A DNA stretch of 64,000 nt from Thermoflexus sp042408815 (GTDB lineage: Bacteria > Chloroflexota > Anaerolineae > Thermoflexales > Thermoflexaceae). Made by a program: the position numbers and the translations under genes. Position 1 is the first letter of the stretch. Each line of letters starts with the position of its first letter. The notes beneath the pieces are model-generated. The model was not told the DNA's origin. It was given only the letters and a program-made list of their open reading frames with translations, and ran no database searches. Below, piece after piece: positions 17,277 through 25,446 of the stretch. The stretch spans positions 1-64,000 of the forward strand of contig NZ_JBHOQR010000024.1 in the NCBI RefSeq assembly GCF_042408815.1. Reading direction: 5' to 3'.

Positions 17277-17975
17277 ATGGTCTGGCATGGATTCCGAACG
17301 GCTCAACCGGAGGGTCTGGCCTCCCAACCGAACCGCGAGAAGAGGATACCTCCGGCCTCGAGCGGGGAGATCGGGGTGCCGCTGGTGGTGGGGCTGATGA
17401 TGGCCGGGGGATGGCTGGCGCTGGAGTGGTTCAATTACTCAGCGTCTCAATACGCGTTGACCACGCTCTTCGGCAACTTAACAGCGGATGGAGTGACCTG
17501 GGGGATGCTGCTAGCCCTGGGCCTGTGGTTGGTGGATTTGTCGGGTCTGCTCTATCTTTCGCTCCCCCAGGAGCGGGAGAAGCCCGGCTTCTGGTATGTG
17601 CTGGTGGCCTGGCTTCTGGCCTCGGGGGCCAATGCCCTGCTCAAGTGGTGGGCCGTCACCCTGGCGCTGATGGCCTCGCCGCTCACGCAGACCGGCACGC
17701 CCCGCACGGCCTGGGTCAACGCCATGATACCCTACATCCCAACCGCCATAGCCTTCCTGGTTTGGACGGGCCGGGTCCTCTTGGTGAGCACGATGATGGG
17801 GCTGCTGCTGCCCGCGGCGCGCTGGCTCGCCGATCGCCTCCAGGCGTGGGCGGATTCCCGGATCGCCCAGATGTCGGAAGCCGCGGAGGAGACGCGAGGG
17901 GCCGCTCCCGGACCTCGTCTGATCGCGCCGGAGGACCAGGAGGCCACGCGACGACAGCGGGTCGGTCCGCGTTAA
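17277..17975 (+). CDS. Four-helix membrane protein under palindromic operator
   Basis: I do not recognise the family of this 232-residue protein. After a polar N-terminal stretch of about 30 residues it has about four hydrophobic segments: around 33-52, 74-94, 105-128 and 150-180. A charged cytoplasmic tail rich in Glu, Arg and Pro follows. AAGGAGG precedes the ATG by five bases. Its near-consensus promoter and SOS-like operator indicate that it is normally off and strongly inducible. The next gene, 126 bases on, encodes a lytic transglycosylase, so a role at the cell envelope is plausible; whether it forms a pore or anchors the enzyme is unknown. Confidence 0.8.
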   Translation: MVWHGFRTAQPEGLASQPNREKRIPPASSGEIGVPLVVGLMMAGGWLALEWFNYSASQYALTTLFGNLTADGVTWGMLLALGLWLVDLSGLLYLSLPQEREKPGFWYVLVAWLLASGANALLKWWAVTLALMASPLTQTGTPRTAWVNAMIPYIPTAIAFLVWTGRVLLVSTMMGLLLPAARWLADRLQAWADSRIAQMSEAAEETRGAAPGPRLIAPEDQEATRRQRVGPR

Positions 17976-18101
17976 TCGGCCGGTGCAGAGAGCAGGGGCG
18001 CCGGGACGCGGGGCTCCTGCCCCGGTGCCGATCGAGTCCAGAGACGGCAGAGCGGGCCGCTCCCCCCCTTGAATGCTGGAAGGCTCGCGGAGGTGGAGGC
18101 G

Positions 18102-18767
18102 ATGTGGACCCTGGAAGCGCAACGCTGGGTTACGCGCGGTCTTCCGTTGGGGATTGCCATGCTGGCGGTCCTGCTGTTGACACCGCTGGCCGGGTTGGTG
18201 GCCATGGCCCTGAATCCAGAGGAGGCCATCCACCTCTCCCCCTTCCCGGCCCCTCACCGCGGAGGAGAGGAGGGAAGGGGTTTGGCCCCTTTGTTTACGC
18301 CCGAAGTGCAACGCTGGTCGGCGCAGATCCTGGCCTGGGCGCAGGCTTACCAGCTGGATCCCAATCTGATCGCCACGGTGATGCAGATTGAATCCTGTGG
18401 GGATCCGCTGGCTCGATCCTCCCGTGGGGCCATCGGGCTCTTCCAGGTGATGCCCTTCCATTTCGGAGCCCGGGAGGATCCGTGGGATCCGGAGACGAAT
18501 GCGCGCGCCGGGCTTTCGTATCTGGCAGAGGCGTGGCGCAAAGCGGGGGGCGATGTCGCGGGTGCCCTGGCCGGCTATAACGGAGGCCACACCGTCATCG
18601 GGCGCCCAGAACGCTGGGGCGAGGAGACCCGACGCTATGTCTACTGGGGAGTGGGCATCTACGAGGACGCCCGGCGGGGAGCGACCCAAAGCCCCCGGCT
18701 CCAGGAGTGGCTGGAGGCCGGCGGGCGTCACCTGTGTGAGCAGGCGGCACGACGGATCATTCGATAG
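18102..18767 (+). CDS. Membrane-anchored lytic transglycosylase
   Basis: The 221-residue protein has an N-terminal transmembrane anchor (about 14-36) followed by an SLT (Slt70-like) domain. The catalytic glutamate is E97 in QIESCGDP. The following ARSSRGAIGLFQVMPFHF and AGALAGYNGG-type motifs are standard. It cleaves peptidoglycan glycan strands outside the membrane. GGAGGTGGAGG precedes ATG 18102. It lies downstream of the operator-controlled membrane protein and probably shares its promoter. Such pairs occur in conjugation, secretion and lysis modules, but no other module genes are present. Confidence 0.92.
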   Translation: MWTLEAQRWVTRGLPLGIAMLAVLLLTPLAGLVAMALNPEEAIHLSPFPAPHRGGEEGRGLAPLFTPEVQRWSAQILAWAQAYQLDPNLIATVMQIESCGDPLARSSRGAIGLFQVMPFHFGAREDPWDPETNARAGLSYLAEAWRKAGGDVAGALAGYNGGHTVIGRPERWGEETRRYVYWGVGIYEDARRGATQSPRLQEWLEAGGRHLCEQAARRIIR

Positions 18768-18834
18768 GTGAAGAGGATCACCGGATGGTCCAGCCCGGCA
18801 CCCCCATGGATTGCACACCGTTCGATGGAGGATG

Positions 18835-18865
18835 AAAAACGGGGCAGCGCCTGAGGCGCTGCCCC
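18835..18865 (-). terminator. Terminator of tRNA-Ser(GCT)
   Basis: On the reverse strand a perfect 11-pair stem (GGGGCAGCGCC with GGCGCTGCCCC, three-base loop) is followed by GTTTTTC. It lies ten bases beyond the tRNA 3' end. Confidence 0.88.
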
Positions 18866-18874
18866 GCGGGCAGG

Positions 18875-18966
18875 CGGAGGGGGAGGGATTCGAACCCTCG
18901 AGGGAGGCTTTTCGCACCCCCCACCGCTTAGCAGGCGGTCCCGTTAGGCCACTCCGGCACCCCTCC
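18875..18966 (-). tRNA. tRNA-Ser(GCT)
   Basis: This is a class II tRNA of 92 bases with a long variable arm. The acceptor GGAGGGG pairs with CCCCTCC, the anticodon loop is CTGCTAA (anticodon GCT, reading AGC/AGU), and the T-loop GGTTCGAATCC is normal. CCA is not encoded. Confidence 0.97.
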
Positions 18967-18981
18967 ATAGCGAACAGGACG

Positions 18982-19013
18982 ATCCGGGTGACCGATCCCC
19001 CAGTCACCCGGAT
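18982..19013 (-). terminator. Hairpin between the two tRNA-Ser genes
   Basis: An 11-pair perfect stem (ATCCGGGTGAC with GTCACCCGGAT, ten-base loop) lies downstream of tRNA-Ser(TGA) on the reverse strand. The following CGTCCTGTT is only mildly U-rich, so it is a possible terminator or processing structure. Confidence 0.4.
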
Positions 19014-19065
19014 GACCCATGGACTTCCCAGCGACCCGCCATGGGCCCCTGGAGCACCCCGCAGG

Positions 19066-19156
19066 CGGAGGGAGGGGGATTTGAACCCCCGAGGAGGCGC
19101 TCAGGCCTCCTAGCGGTTTTCAAGACCGCCGCCTTCAGCCGCTCGGCCATCCCTCC
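19066..19156 (-). tRNA. tRNA-Ser(TGA)
   Basis: A class II tRNA of 91 bases. The acceptor GGAGGGA pairs with TCCCTCC, the anticodon loop is CTTGAAA (anticodon TGA, reading UCN), and there is a long variable arm. CCA is not encoded. It is about 100 bases upstream of tRNA-Ser(GCT) on the same strand. Confidence 0.97.
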
Positions 19157-19163
19157 ATCAGCA

Positions 19164-19192
19164 ATTATGCCCAGCCCTCCATTCTCCGTCAA
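19164..19192 (-). promoter_or_regulatory. Promoter of tRNA-Ser(TGA)
   Basis: On the reverse strand TTGACG (19187-19192) and CATAAT (19164-19169) are separated by 17 bases. The predicted start lies close to the tRNA 5' end. Confidence 0.7.
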
Positions 19193-19387
19193 GCCAAACG
19201 ATCAAGGGCTACCGGGGATCTCTGCCGGAAGGCGTTCGGGATCAGCCTGACCCCTAATCCTCTCAAAACCCGCCGGGAAAAAGGAGGGGACCATCCAGCC
19301 TGCTCCCTTCGCGCCCAACCACCATCCCATCGATCCAGGCCAGCACATAACGCTCCGCCTCCGCCCTACGGTTTCCTCCAACAGAGG

Positions 19388-19393
19388 TATAAT
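19388..19393 (+). promoter_or_regulatory. -10 box of the rhomboid gene
   Basis: A perfect TATAAT lies 32 bases before the rhomboid start codon. The -35 region is weak. It rules out the earlier in-frame ATG at 19392, which overlaps this box. Confidence 0.6.
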
Positions 19394-19424
19394 GGGTTTT
19401 GATCTTTTCGCCAGGGATTTCCAG

Positions 19425-20138
19425 ATGATTCCCATCAGTGACAGCCCGCGAAGCCGAACGATTCCCATCGTCAACTGGACGCTGATCCTGGTGAATGCCC
19501 TGATTTTCCTGTTCGAGCTCTCGCTGCCTTCGCGGGCGCTGGATCGCTTCCTGTTTACATGGGGGGCGGTGCCCATTCGGATCTGGGGCGCCATCCTGGG
19601 GCATGCGGATCCCTTCTGGCTGATCACGTTGGTCACCAGCCAGTTCCTGCATGGGGGGTGGGCTCATATTCTGGGCAATATGCTCTACCTATGGGTGTTC
19701 GGGGACAATGTAGAAGACCGCATGGGCCACATGCGCTATCTGGTTTTTTATCTCCTCTGCGGGGTCATCGCCGGCCTGATCCAGACCTTCGTCCTCTTCG
19801 GCTCCCGGGTCCCCCTGATCGGCGCCAGCGGGGCCATCGCGGGGGTGCTGGGCGCTTACCTGGTTTTATTCCCGGGGGCGCGGGTGACGGTGCTGGCCCC
19901 TTATTTCTTTTTCGGCCTGGGCTTCTTTGAAGTCCCAGCGGCCGTGCTGCTGGTGATGTGGTTCCTGCTCCAGTTCATCAATGGCCTAGCCGCCATCACC
20001 ACGGCAAGCCCATCTGTGGGGGGCATCGGTTGGTGGGCGCACATCGGCGGGTTCGTGGCCGGCTGGCTGCTCGTCCGCTTCTTCGCCCGCCGCCCCCAGC
20101 CTCGCCCAGCCTGGCCTCCAGACTGGTATGAATGGTAA
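19425..20138 (+). CDS. Rhomboid family intramembrane serine protease
   Basis: The 237-residue polytopic membrane protein has the rhomboid catalytic dyad: serine in LIGASGAIAG (S135) and histidine in WWAHIGGFVAG (H206). The SQFLHGGWAHILGNMLYLW segment typical of the family is also present. It cleaves transmembrane substrates within the bilayer; its targets are unknown. ATG 19425 follows a short AGGG. The frame could start at 19392, but that codon overlaps a TATAAT box. The gene is followed by a perfect 11-pair hairpin at 20166-20191. Confidence 0.93.
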   Translation: MIPISDSPRSRTIPIVNWTLILVNALIFLFELSLPSRALDRFLFTWGAVPIRIWGAILGHADPFWLITLVTSQFLHGGWAHILGNMLYLWVFGDNVEDRMGHMRYLVFYLLCGVIAGLIQTFVLFGSRVPLIGASGAIAGVLGAYLVLFPGARVTVLAPYFFFGLGFFEVPAAVLLVMWFLLQFINGLAAITTASPSVGGIGWWAHIGGFVAGWLLVRFFARRPQPRPAWPPDWYEW

Positions 20139-20165
20139 GAAAGCCGGTTCCCTGTCGATGCCGCC

Positions 20166-20191
20166 GGCTTTCCACCCAGTGGTGGAAAGCC
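20166..20191 (+). terminator. Hairpin after the rhomboid gene
   Basis: GGCTTTCCACC pairs perfectly with GGTGGAAAGCC around a CAGT loop. The sequence after it is not T-rich, so termination is likely but not typical. Confidence 0.5.
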
Positions 20192-20328
20192 TCTCCCCAC
20201 TAAGGTAAAATCTAAGCCAAAATCTCAGAATAGTCTTGGAAACTATAGATTCGCCATCAACTGAGAAGCGTGGCTTACGGGGATCGTCGGGGGGGTCGAC
20301 CAACCCGGGGTGGAGGTAAAGGGAAACG

Positions 20329-21027
20329 ATGATGAATGGGAAAGCGCTGATCCTACTGATAGATGACGATCCGTTGTTACGGGAGCTGTTGACGCGGACC
20401 CTGATCCAGGAGGGCTATGAGGTGCTCGCAGCGGGCACCGGGGGGGAGGGGCTTTCGCTGTTCGACCTCCACCATCCGGATGTGGTGATCCTGGATGTGC
20501 TGCTCCCTGACATCGAGGGCTGGGAGGTCTGTCGACGCATCCGGCGGGTCTCCACGGTGCCGATCCTTTTCCTGACCGCTTTAGAGGAGATCCCGGACCG
20601 AGTGCGGGGGCTGGTTCTGGGAGGGGATGATTATATTGTCAAGCCTTTCGCGGTTGAGGAGCTGCTGGCCCGCGTGGAAGCGATCCTGCGGCGGGTGCGC
20701 CAGGCCGCCCCTGCCGCATCGCCGATCCTGGAGATCGGGAACGGCACCCTGGTGATCGACCGGGAACGGCGGCAGGTGCGATTCCAAGGCCAACCCCTGG
20801 ATCTCTCCCCCATCGAATACACGCTCCTGGTTTATCTGGCCGAACGGGCCGGGCGAGTGGTCTCTATCGCCGAGCTGCTGACCGCCATCTGGGGAGGGAC
20901 CCAGGAGGGATCTCTGCAAGCCCTCCGTTGGTATATCTGGAACCTCCGCCAGAAGATGGAAGCTAACCCCAAGCGTCCACGTTGGATTCAGACCGTGCGT
21001 CGTTATGGCTATCGTCTGAACCCCTAA
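20329..21027 (+). CDS. OmpR/PhoB-family response regulator
   Basis: The 232-residue protein has a receiver domain with the acidic pocket LIDDDP (12-14), phospho-acceptor D56 in VVILDVLLPD and the conserved lysine in IVKPF. It is followed by a winged-helix DNA-binding domain ending RRYGYRLNP. GGAGG lies about 15 bases upstream of the paired ATGs at 20329/20332. No histidine kinase gene is adjacent, so it is an orphan regulator with unknown targets. The 190-base upstream gap probably holds its promoter. Confidence 0.94.
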   Translation: MMNGKALILLIDDDPLLRELLTRTLIQEGYEVLAAGTGGEGLSLFDLHHPDVVILDVLLPDIEGWEVCRRIRRVSTVPILFLTALEEIPDRVRGLVLGGDDYIVKPFAVEELLARVEAILRRVRQAAPAASPILEIGNGTLVIDRERRQVRFQGQPLDLSPIEYTLLVYLAERAGRVVSIAELLTAIWGGTQEGSLQALRWYIWNLRQKMEANPKRPRWIQTVRRYGYRLNP

Positions 21028-21107
21028 GCGGGCGACTCCGTTCCCGCGGCGCAGGGGTGGGGATCACCGCTCATCCTGGGAGGCCGGATCCATGGGCTTT
21101 TCCCGCC

Positions 21108-22361
21108 TCATGGTTCCCCTAACAGGGGGAGCAGAATGGGATGAACATCGCACCACGGCTCCCCATCGCTGTATTCCAGAAGGCTTAGGCTGGCCAAAAA
21201 CTCCCGGGTGCGCTCGTTGTTGATAAAGGTCCGCGTGCGATGGTAGCGCAGCAACTCCCCGTAGTCCTCCGGCCGCAGGGTTCCCCGATAGTCGTTCTGC
21301 AGCTGGATCACAGCGCTGCGCATCTCGGGGAGGCCGATCCGATCCTGGCCGGCGGCAAGCCCATGCAGGATCGCCGACTGGACCAGTTGAATCAGCGTGA
21401 GGGGGATCCCGCCGCTCATCCGAACGGCCAGATCGATCGCCTCCGGATCGATGAGATAAGGCTCCACCCGGCGCTCCACCATCTCCCGCATCACCCGGTG
21501 CCCTTCAGGCCGCAGCTGGCCATGGCGATCGTAGACCATCACGTTGGGGACGATGAACCGCTCGCTGAAATGGTTGCGGATCTGAAGGAACTCGCGGGCA
21601 TAACGCAGGGCGATGGGGAAGGTGAACAGGATATGCGCGCGCAGCTCCGCCAGCAGGGCGGCATGGTTCAGGAAAAGCCCCATAGCTCGCTCGAAAGAGA
21701 GCTTATCCAGATCCTCTACCACCACCAAGACGGGCCGGCGGGCGTTGGAGCGGATTTCCTCGATCAGCCGGTTGGTTCGGGATACCAGCTCGAAGAGCCG
21801 CAGCTCCGCCCGTTCCCGGACCATCCGCCGGGTGCTGCTCTCGGTCTTGACCCGCCCTTCAAGCTTCAGGGCCAGGAGGTTGAGGGCCGCTTCGGCGGAG
21901 GCTTCGCGCGAGGGGCTGACCATTTCCTCCTCCACAATCTCGTGGGTCAACCAGCGGTAAAGGTCCTCCAGCATTCCCATCCCTACCAGGCCCCGCTTGC
22001 GGCCTTTCAGAACGCGTTCATCGGTGGCCTGTTGGAGCAGGCGCAGGGCAATGGCCAGGATGAGATCTACATAGGTGAGGTCCGTGAGGTTCAGGATCTC
22101 CAGAACCGAGAAGTGCACAATGAAGAAGCGTCCCTTCAGAAGGCCTGTCAGGCGGTTGAGCTCGGTGCTCTTGCCGCTCCCCCGGTGGCCGGAGAAGAGC
22201 ACCTTCACCGGCTCGTCCATCGCCTCCAGGTAGGCTTTCAGCTCTTGGGTGGGAACATCCGGCCGCTCCACGTAATACGCGGCCAGGGCTCGCCCGGATA
22301 ACGGAACCCGGGGGTCGAAGAGATTCAATGCCTCTTTCAATGTGCGCGCACGAACCGCCAT
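21108..22361 (-). CDS. AAA-type P-loop ATPase (unclassified)
   Basis: The 417-residue protein has a Walker A motif GHRGSGKST (58-66) and a Walker B motif VLVVVEDLDKL near 212. The wider look, with VLFSGHRGSGKSTELNRL and a long helical middle, recalls AAA_16/ORC-like or STAND-type regulatory ATPases. No sensor or effector domain is recognisable. GGGGAGGG precedes the ATG. It converges with the response-regulator gene and lies downstream of a winged-helix membrane protein gene. Its function is not known. Confidence 0.87.
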   Translation of the reverse strand: MAVRARTLKEALNLFDPRVPLSGRALAAYYVERPDVPTQELKAYLEAMDEPVKVLFSGHRGSGKSTELNRLTGLLKGRFFIVHFSVLEILNLTDLTYVDLILAIALRLLQQATDERVLKGRKRGLVGMGMLEDLYRWLTHEIVEEEMVSPSREASAEAALNLLALKLEGRVKTESSTRRMVRERAELRLFELVSRTNRLIEEIRSNARRPVLVVVEDLDKLSFERAMGLFLNHAALLAELRAHILFTFPIALRYAREFLQIRNHFSERFIVPNVMVYDRHGQLRPEGHRVMREMVERRVEPYLIDPEAIDLAVRMSGGIPLTLIQLVQSAILHGLAAGQDRIGLPEMRSAVIQLQNDYRGTLRPEDYGELLRYHRTRTFINNERTREFLASLSLLEYSDGEPWCDVHPILLPLLGEP

Positions 22362-22454
22362 GGGCCCTCCCCGAGGACGATCATGCCTCGCAGACAGCCG
22401 AAGGGGCGATCCCCCCTTCCTGCAGCTCTCTGAGCCGCCGGAAGGGAAGAAGGG

Positions 22455-22982
22455 TCACCGGGCGAGGAAGATCTCCGCGCCGCAATAGGGGCAGCGGATC
22501 ACCCCTTTCCCGGCCAGCTCCAGCGCCCCGCCGCAGTTGGGACATTTGCCGGCGTCCCGCAAAGCTGCTGCCTCGGCCGAATATAGCAAGCCCTCCGACC
22601 AGTTGATGTATCCGGAGAAAAGCCCCATGTGCACCAGATCATAGATCCACGCCCGCACCTGATCCCGGCTCGCCCGCAGCTCCAGGGCGATATCCGAAAG
22701 CGCGACTTTCCCCCGCGCCTGGATCATCCCCAGAAGCTGACGCTGTTTCTCCGCCACCTCCGCCTCCCGGGCCTCCACACCTCCCCGCCGCCATAAATAG
22801 ATCCCCGCAATGAGCAGGGGGGAGAACACCAGAAAAATCAGGAAAGCCCCCAGCGCGAAGCCCCCAGGCGTCAGCTCCGCCCGGACCCGCTGGATGGCCA
22901 GGAAGCCGAGGAAGGCCATCTCCAGGAAGACGCTGGCGCCGATCATCAGGATCCCCAGGGTCTGCATGGTGCGTGGATGCAT
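22455..22982 (-). CDS. Membrane protein with winged-helix-like and zinc-ribbon parts
   Basis: The 175-residue protein has two N-terminal transmembrane helices (about 8-29 and 42-65). A cytoplasmic helix-turn-helix-like stretch from about 80 to 125 contains VALSDIALELRASRDQVRAW. A C-terminal zinc ribbon has CPNC (146-149) and CPYC (165-168). No family name is certain. ATG 22982 is preceded by AGGGGGAAG. It lies 30 bases after the DUF2207 gene on the same strand, so they are likely one operon. Confidence 0.82.
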   Translation of the reverse strand: MHPRTMQTLGILMIGASVFLEMAFLGFLAIQRVRAELTPGGFALGAFLIFLVFSPLLIAGIYLWRRGGVEAREAEVAEKQRQLLGMIQARGKVALSDIALELRASRDQVRAWIYDLVHMGLFSGYINWSEGLLYSAEAAALRDAGKCPNCGGALELAGKGVIRCPYCGAEIFLAR

Positions 22983-23012
22983 ACAGCTTCCCCCTCTCGG
23001 ATGAAGAATGGA

Positions 23013-24851
23013 TTATCCGAACCCGCTTCGGCCCCCGCCGCCCCCCCTGCCGCCGAAGCTCCCGCCGCCGCTCCAGCGCCCGCCGCCTCCCCAATCCGAA
23101 GGTGGACGGCTGACAAACGTATCCGCGGCCGCGTTGAGCATGCTCGTCAGGCCCTCAGCAAAGGCGTTCAAACTGCCGGTCAGGGCGCTCGCCGCATCAT
23201 CCAGCGAGGGAACCCCCAGCCCCCCCGAAGCGGGAGCGGGCGCGGCATGGCCCGGGATCCTCCCCGGCGCGGAAGCGGGGCGCGGATCGATCCACGGGCG
23301 ATACCACGGCGGCGGCGGAAGATCGGGGGCCAGCTCCTGCCACTGCCGCAGGAACCGGCGCTCCATCCCGAAAGCGATCGCATAGGGAAGATAGGCCTCA
23401 AGCCGTGCCCGCGCCTCCTCCGGCGCCATCTGCTGAAGCCGGCGCAATCCCTGAGCGAAGGCCCGCCAGCGGGCGGCCAGCTCCGCGCCTTTCCGGGTTT
23501 TCCGGGGCATGTGAGGGGCGATCAGCCACCACGCGAGGGATGTTCCCCCCAACCCCACGACGACTGCCCACATCCCCCACAGCCCATGACCGCTCCAGTT
23601 CCCCGCGGCGATGCCCGCCAGCACCGCCAGGCCGCCGAACCCGAAGGCCAGGAACTGATAGCCGCCCCGCACCCGATCGGGACGGCCGGCAAACCACCCC
23701 GCCTGGGCGACCGCCCGATACAGCGCCGCTTCGATCTCCGGCAGGCGATGGGCGAAGCGATAGCGAAGCTCCCCCATACGGCGAACCGAGCTTCCGTTGA
23801 AAAGGGCACGCAGCAAAACCGCCTCAAAGGGCCGCAGATCCCTTTCCTGTCCGGTCCGCCGAAGGAGGAATTCCCGGCGAAAGCCTTCGCGAACCTCCTC
23901 GATCGTCAACACCCCTCGCCGGGCCAGATCCACCACCGTCGCCAGGATGTCTCGCAAATCCGCCCGCTCGTCCAGCAGCACGCCCACCATCGCCGGAGGA
24001 TCCGCGGAAGGCGGCTCGGCAAGCGAATCCGGCACAACCCCGACATAGGGATCCCGCCCCCGCGCTGCCCATAGCGCCAGGGCCAAGGCCGGTCCGCCGA
24101 TCAGCAGCAACACCCCCATGGCCAGCAGCCCCAGGTTATACAAGGGCAGGCGGTCCTCCTGGACCTGCCAGGCCGGAGGCTCGGGGGGCAGGATGCCATG
24201 GGGGAACTGAACCCGGATCTCGAAGGACTCATCCGGCTGGAGAGGACGTCGGGCCTGGAAGCGCACCGTCCGTCCCCCTTCCAGGATCTCCCCATCCGCC
24301 GGGCCATAAGCGGCGATCCGCTGGGCCGACGCCCCGGGGGGCAGGACCACCGTGACCGTGCTATGGCGGATCTCATACGCATGCTTGGCGGGAAGCGGAT
24401 TCCACCACAGCTGATCCCCCTCCGGATATCGCCGGATCGCGCCCTGGACCTGATAGCGCAGATGGAAAGTTCGGACCGCGTTCGTCGTGGGCGGGAAAAA
24501 CCACCGAACGGTGATCCCCTCACGGCTTTCCTCCACCTCATAGGTAAACGGCTGGCCAGAAGACGCGCGACGATAGGTCGCCTCATCATCCTGGAGATCC
24601 AGGATGGTGATCCCCTCCGTGCGCCACAGGGGGATCTCCCGGAACCCCCGGCGGAACGTCCCATTGAAACGGATCGTTTGATGCTCGGTGATCTCCATGG
24701 TGCCGTCTAACTGCACGCGGATCTCCACATCGAAGCGCTCCGCAACGGCCATCGCGGATTGAGCGTGGAGAGCCGTGGCAAAGCTTCCCCAGATACTGAG
24801 CCCAAGCAACAGCACAACGCTCCACCGGATCCACTTCCTTGCACCCTTCAT
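23013..24851 (-). CDS. DUF2207 domain-containing membrane protein
   Basis: The 612-residue protein has a signal peptide (hydrophobic 9-27, cleavage near ALHAQ). The extracellular DUF2207 domain begins with the beta strands FDVEIRVQLDGTMEITEH. Membrane segments lie around 245-265 and 395-440, and a long cytoplasmic helical part follows. The C-terminal 30 residues are almost all Gly, Ser and Arg, as in many DUF2207 proteins. The function of the family is unknown. The ATG at 24851 follows GAGGATC. It heads an operon with the zinc-ribbon membrane protein gene. Confidence 0.92.
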   Translation of the reverse strand: MKGARKWIRWSVVLLLGLSIWGSFATALHAQSAMAVAERFDVEIRVQLDGTMEITEHQTIRFNGTFRRGFREIPLWRTEGITILDLQDDEATYRRASSGQPFTYEVEESREGITVRWFFPPTTNAVRTFHLRYQVQGAIRRYPEGDQLWWNPLPAKHAYEIRHSTVTVVLPPGASAQRIAAYGPADGEILEGGRTVRFQARRPLQPDESFEIRVQFPHGILPPEPPAWQVQEDRLPLYNLGLLAMGVLLLIGGPALALALWAARGRDPYVGVVPDSLAEPPSADPPAMVGVLLDERADLRDILATVVDLARRGVLTIEEVREGFRREFLLRRTGQERDLRPFEAVLLRALFNGSSVRRMGELRYRFAHRLPEIEAALYRAVAQAGWFAGRPDRVRGGYQFLAFGFGGLAVLAGIAAGNWSGHGLWGMWAVVVGLGGTSLAWWLIAPHMPRKTRKGAELAARWRAFAQGLRRLQQMAPEEARARLEAYLPYAIAFGMERRFLRQWQELAPDLPPPPWYRPWIDPRPASAPGRIPGHAAPAPASGGLGVPSLDDAASALTGSLNAFAEGLTSMLNAAADTFVSRPPSDWGGGGRWSGGGSFGGRGGGGGRSGFG

Positions 24852-24993
24852 CGGAGATCCTCACTCTAGAATTCACATGGTGGGGAGGGGCCCCTATATC
24901 CTATGGATTCCAGCCCAACCGGTAACATATGCCGTTCCGGCTTGATTGTAACCGGAGTCGGGCGTTCCAGTAACCCGTCTCATCGCGGAGCCA

Positions 24994-25419
24994 TTGGAGC
25001 CGTTCGCGGCGGAAGGCCTCCGGGAGCGCTTCCCTGCTGGCGCTTGTGCTTTACAGGGGGTGTGCCTGATCAGCGAGGGCTTCCGGGCGGAGCGCCTCAC
25101 GTGGCTGGGATTCGGTGTGCCGCACCTGCTGGCCTTCGTGGGCATGCGGATCGGAGAATGGGGCCTGGTCCGAACGGATCAGGCCGACTCCGGGATCGTT
25201 CGGCTCGAACGGGAAGGCGGGCAGGCGATTCGCCCCTACCGCCCCCGGCGCCTTGAGGAAAGCCGAGCCCCTCGCGAACGGCTATCCTCCGGAGGAGCCC
25301 ATCCCTACCGGAGGTGTCCAATGCGCAGGATCCGCACCCTTGGGATCTACCTGGCCTGGAAGGATGACCTCATCTACGATCGGGGGGGCGGAAGATCGAC
25401 GGCGCATAAAAGGGTTTGA
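24994..25419 (+). CDS. Possible hypothetical or degraded gene
   Basis: The 595-base space between two outward-facing gene blocks has no convincing gene. The only long forward frame starts at a TTG with no ribosome site. It gives 141 residues with a plausible codon pattern in the first two thirds (segment LGFGVPHLLAFVGMRIGEWG), then runs into low-complexity sequence. It may be a small hypothetical protein, a decayed remnant or chance. Confidence 0.2.
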   Translation: MEPFAAEGLRERFPAGACALQGVCLISEGFRAERLTWLGFGVPHLLAFVGMRIGEWGLVRTDQADSGIVRLEREGGQAIRPYRPRRLEESRAPRERLSSGGAHPYRRCPMRRIRTLGIYLAWKDDLIYDRGGGRSTAHKRV

Positions 25420-25446
25420 CTCACGGAATCCCCAAGCCTCACCCGG

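Noticed and set aside
17411..18391. Forward frame of 326 codons across the membrane protein and transglycosylase
   Set aside because: It is a second frame of two well-supported genes; the translation is Gly/Arg/Pro-rich without motifs.
17511..19007. Reverse frame of 498 codons in the same area
   Set aside because: It is antisense to both genes and runs through tRNA-Ser(GCT).
18875..19156. tRNA-Ser pair as the attachment site of a mobile element
   Set aside because: I found no repeat of a tRNA 3' end nearby and no integrase or relaxase gene, so an element here is not supported.
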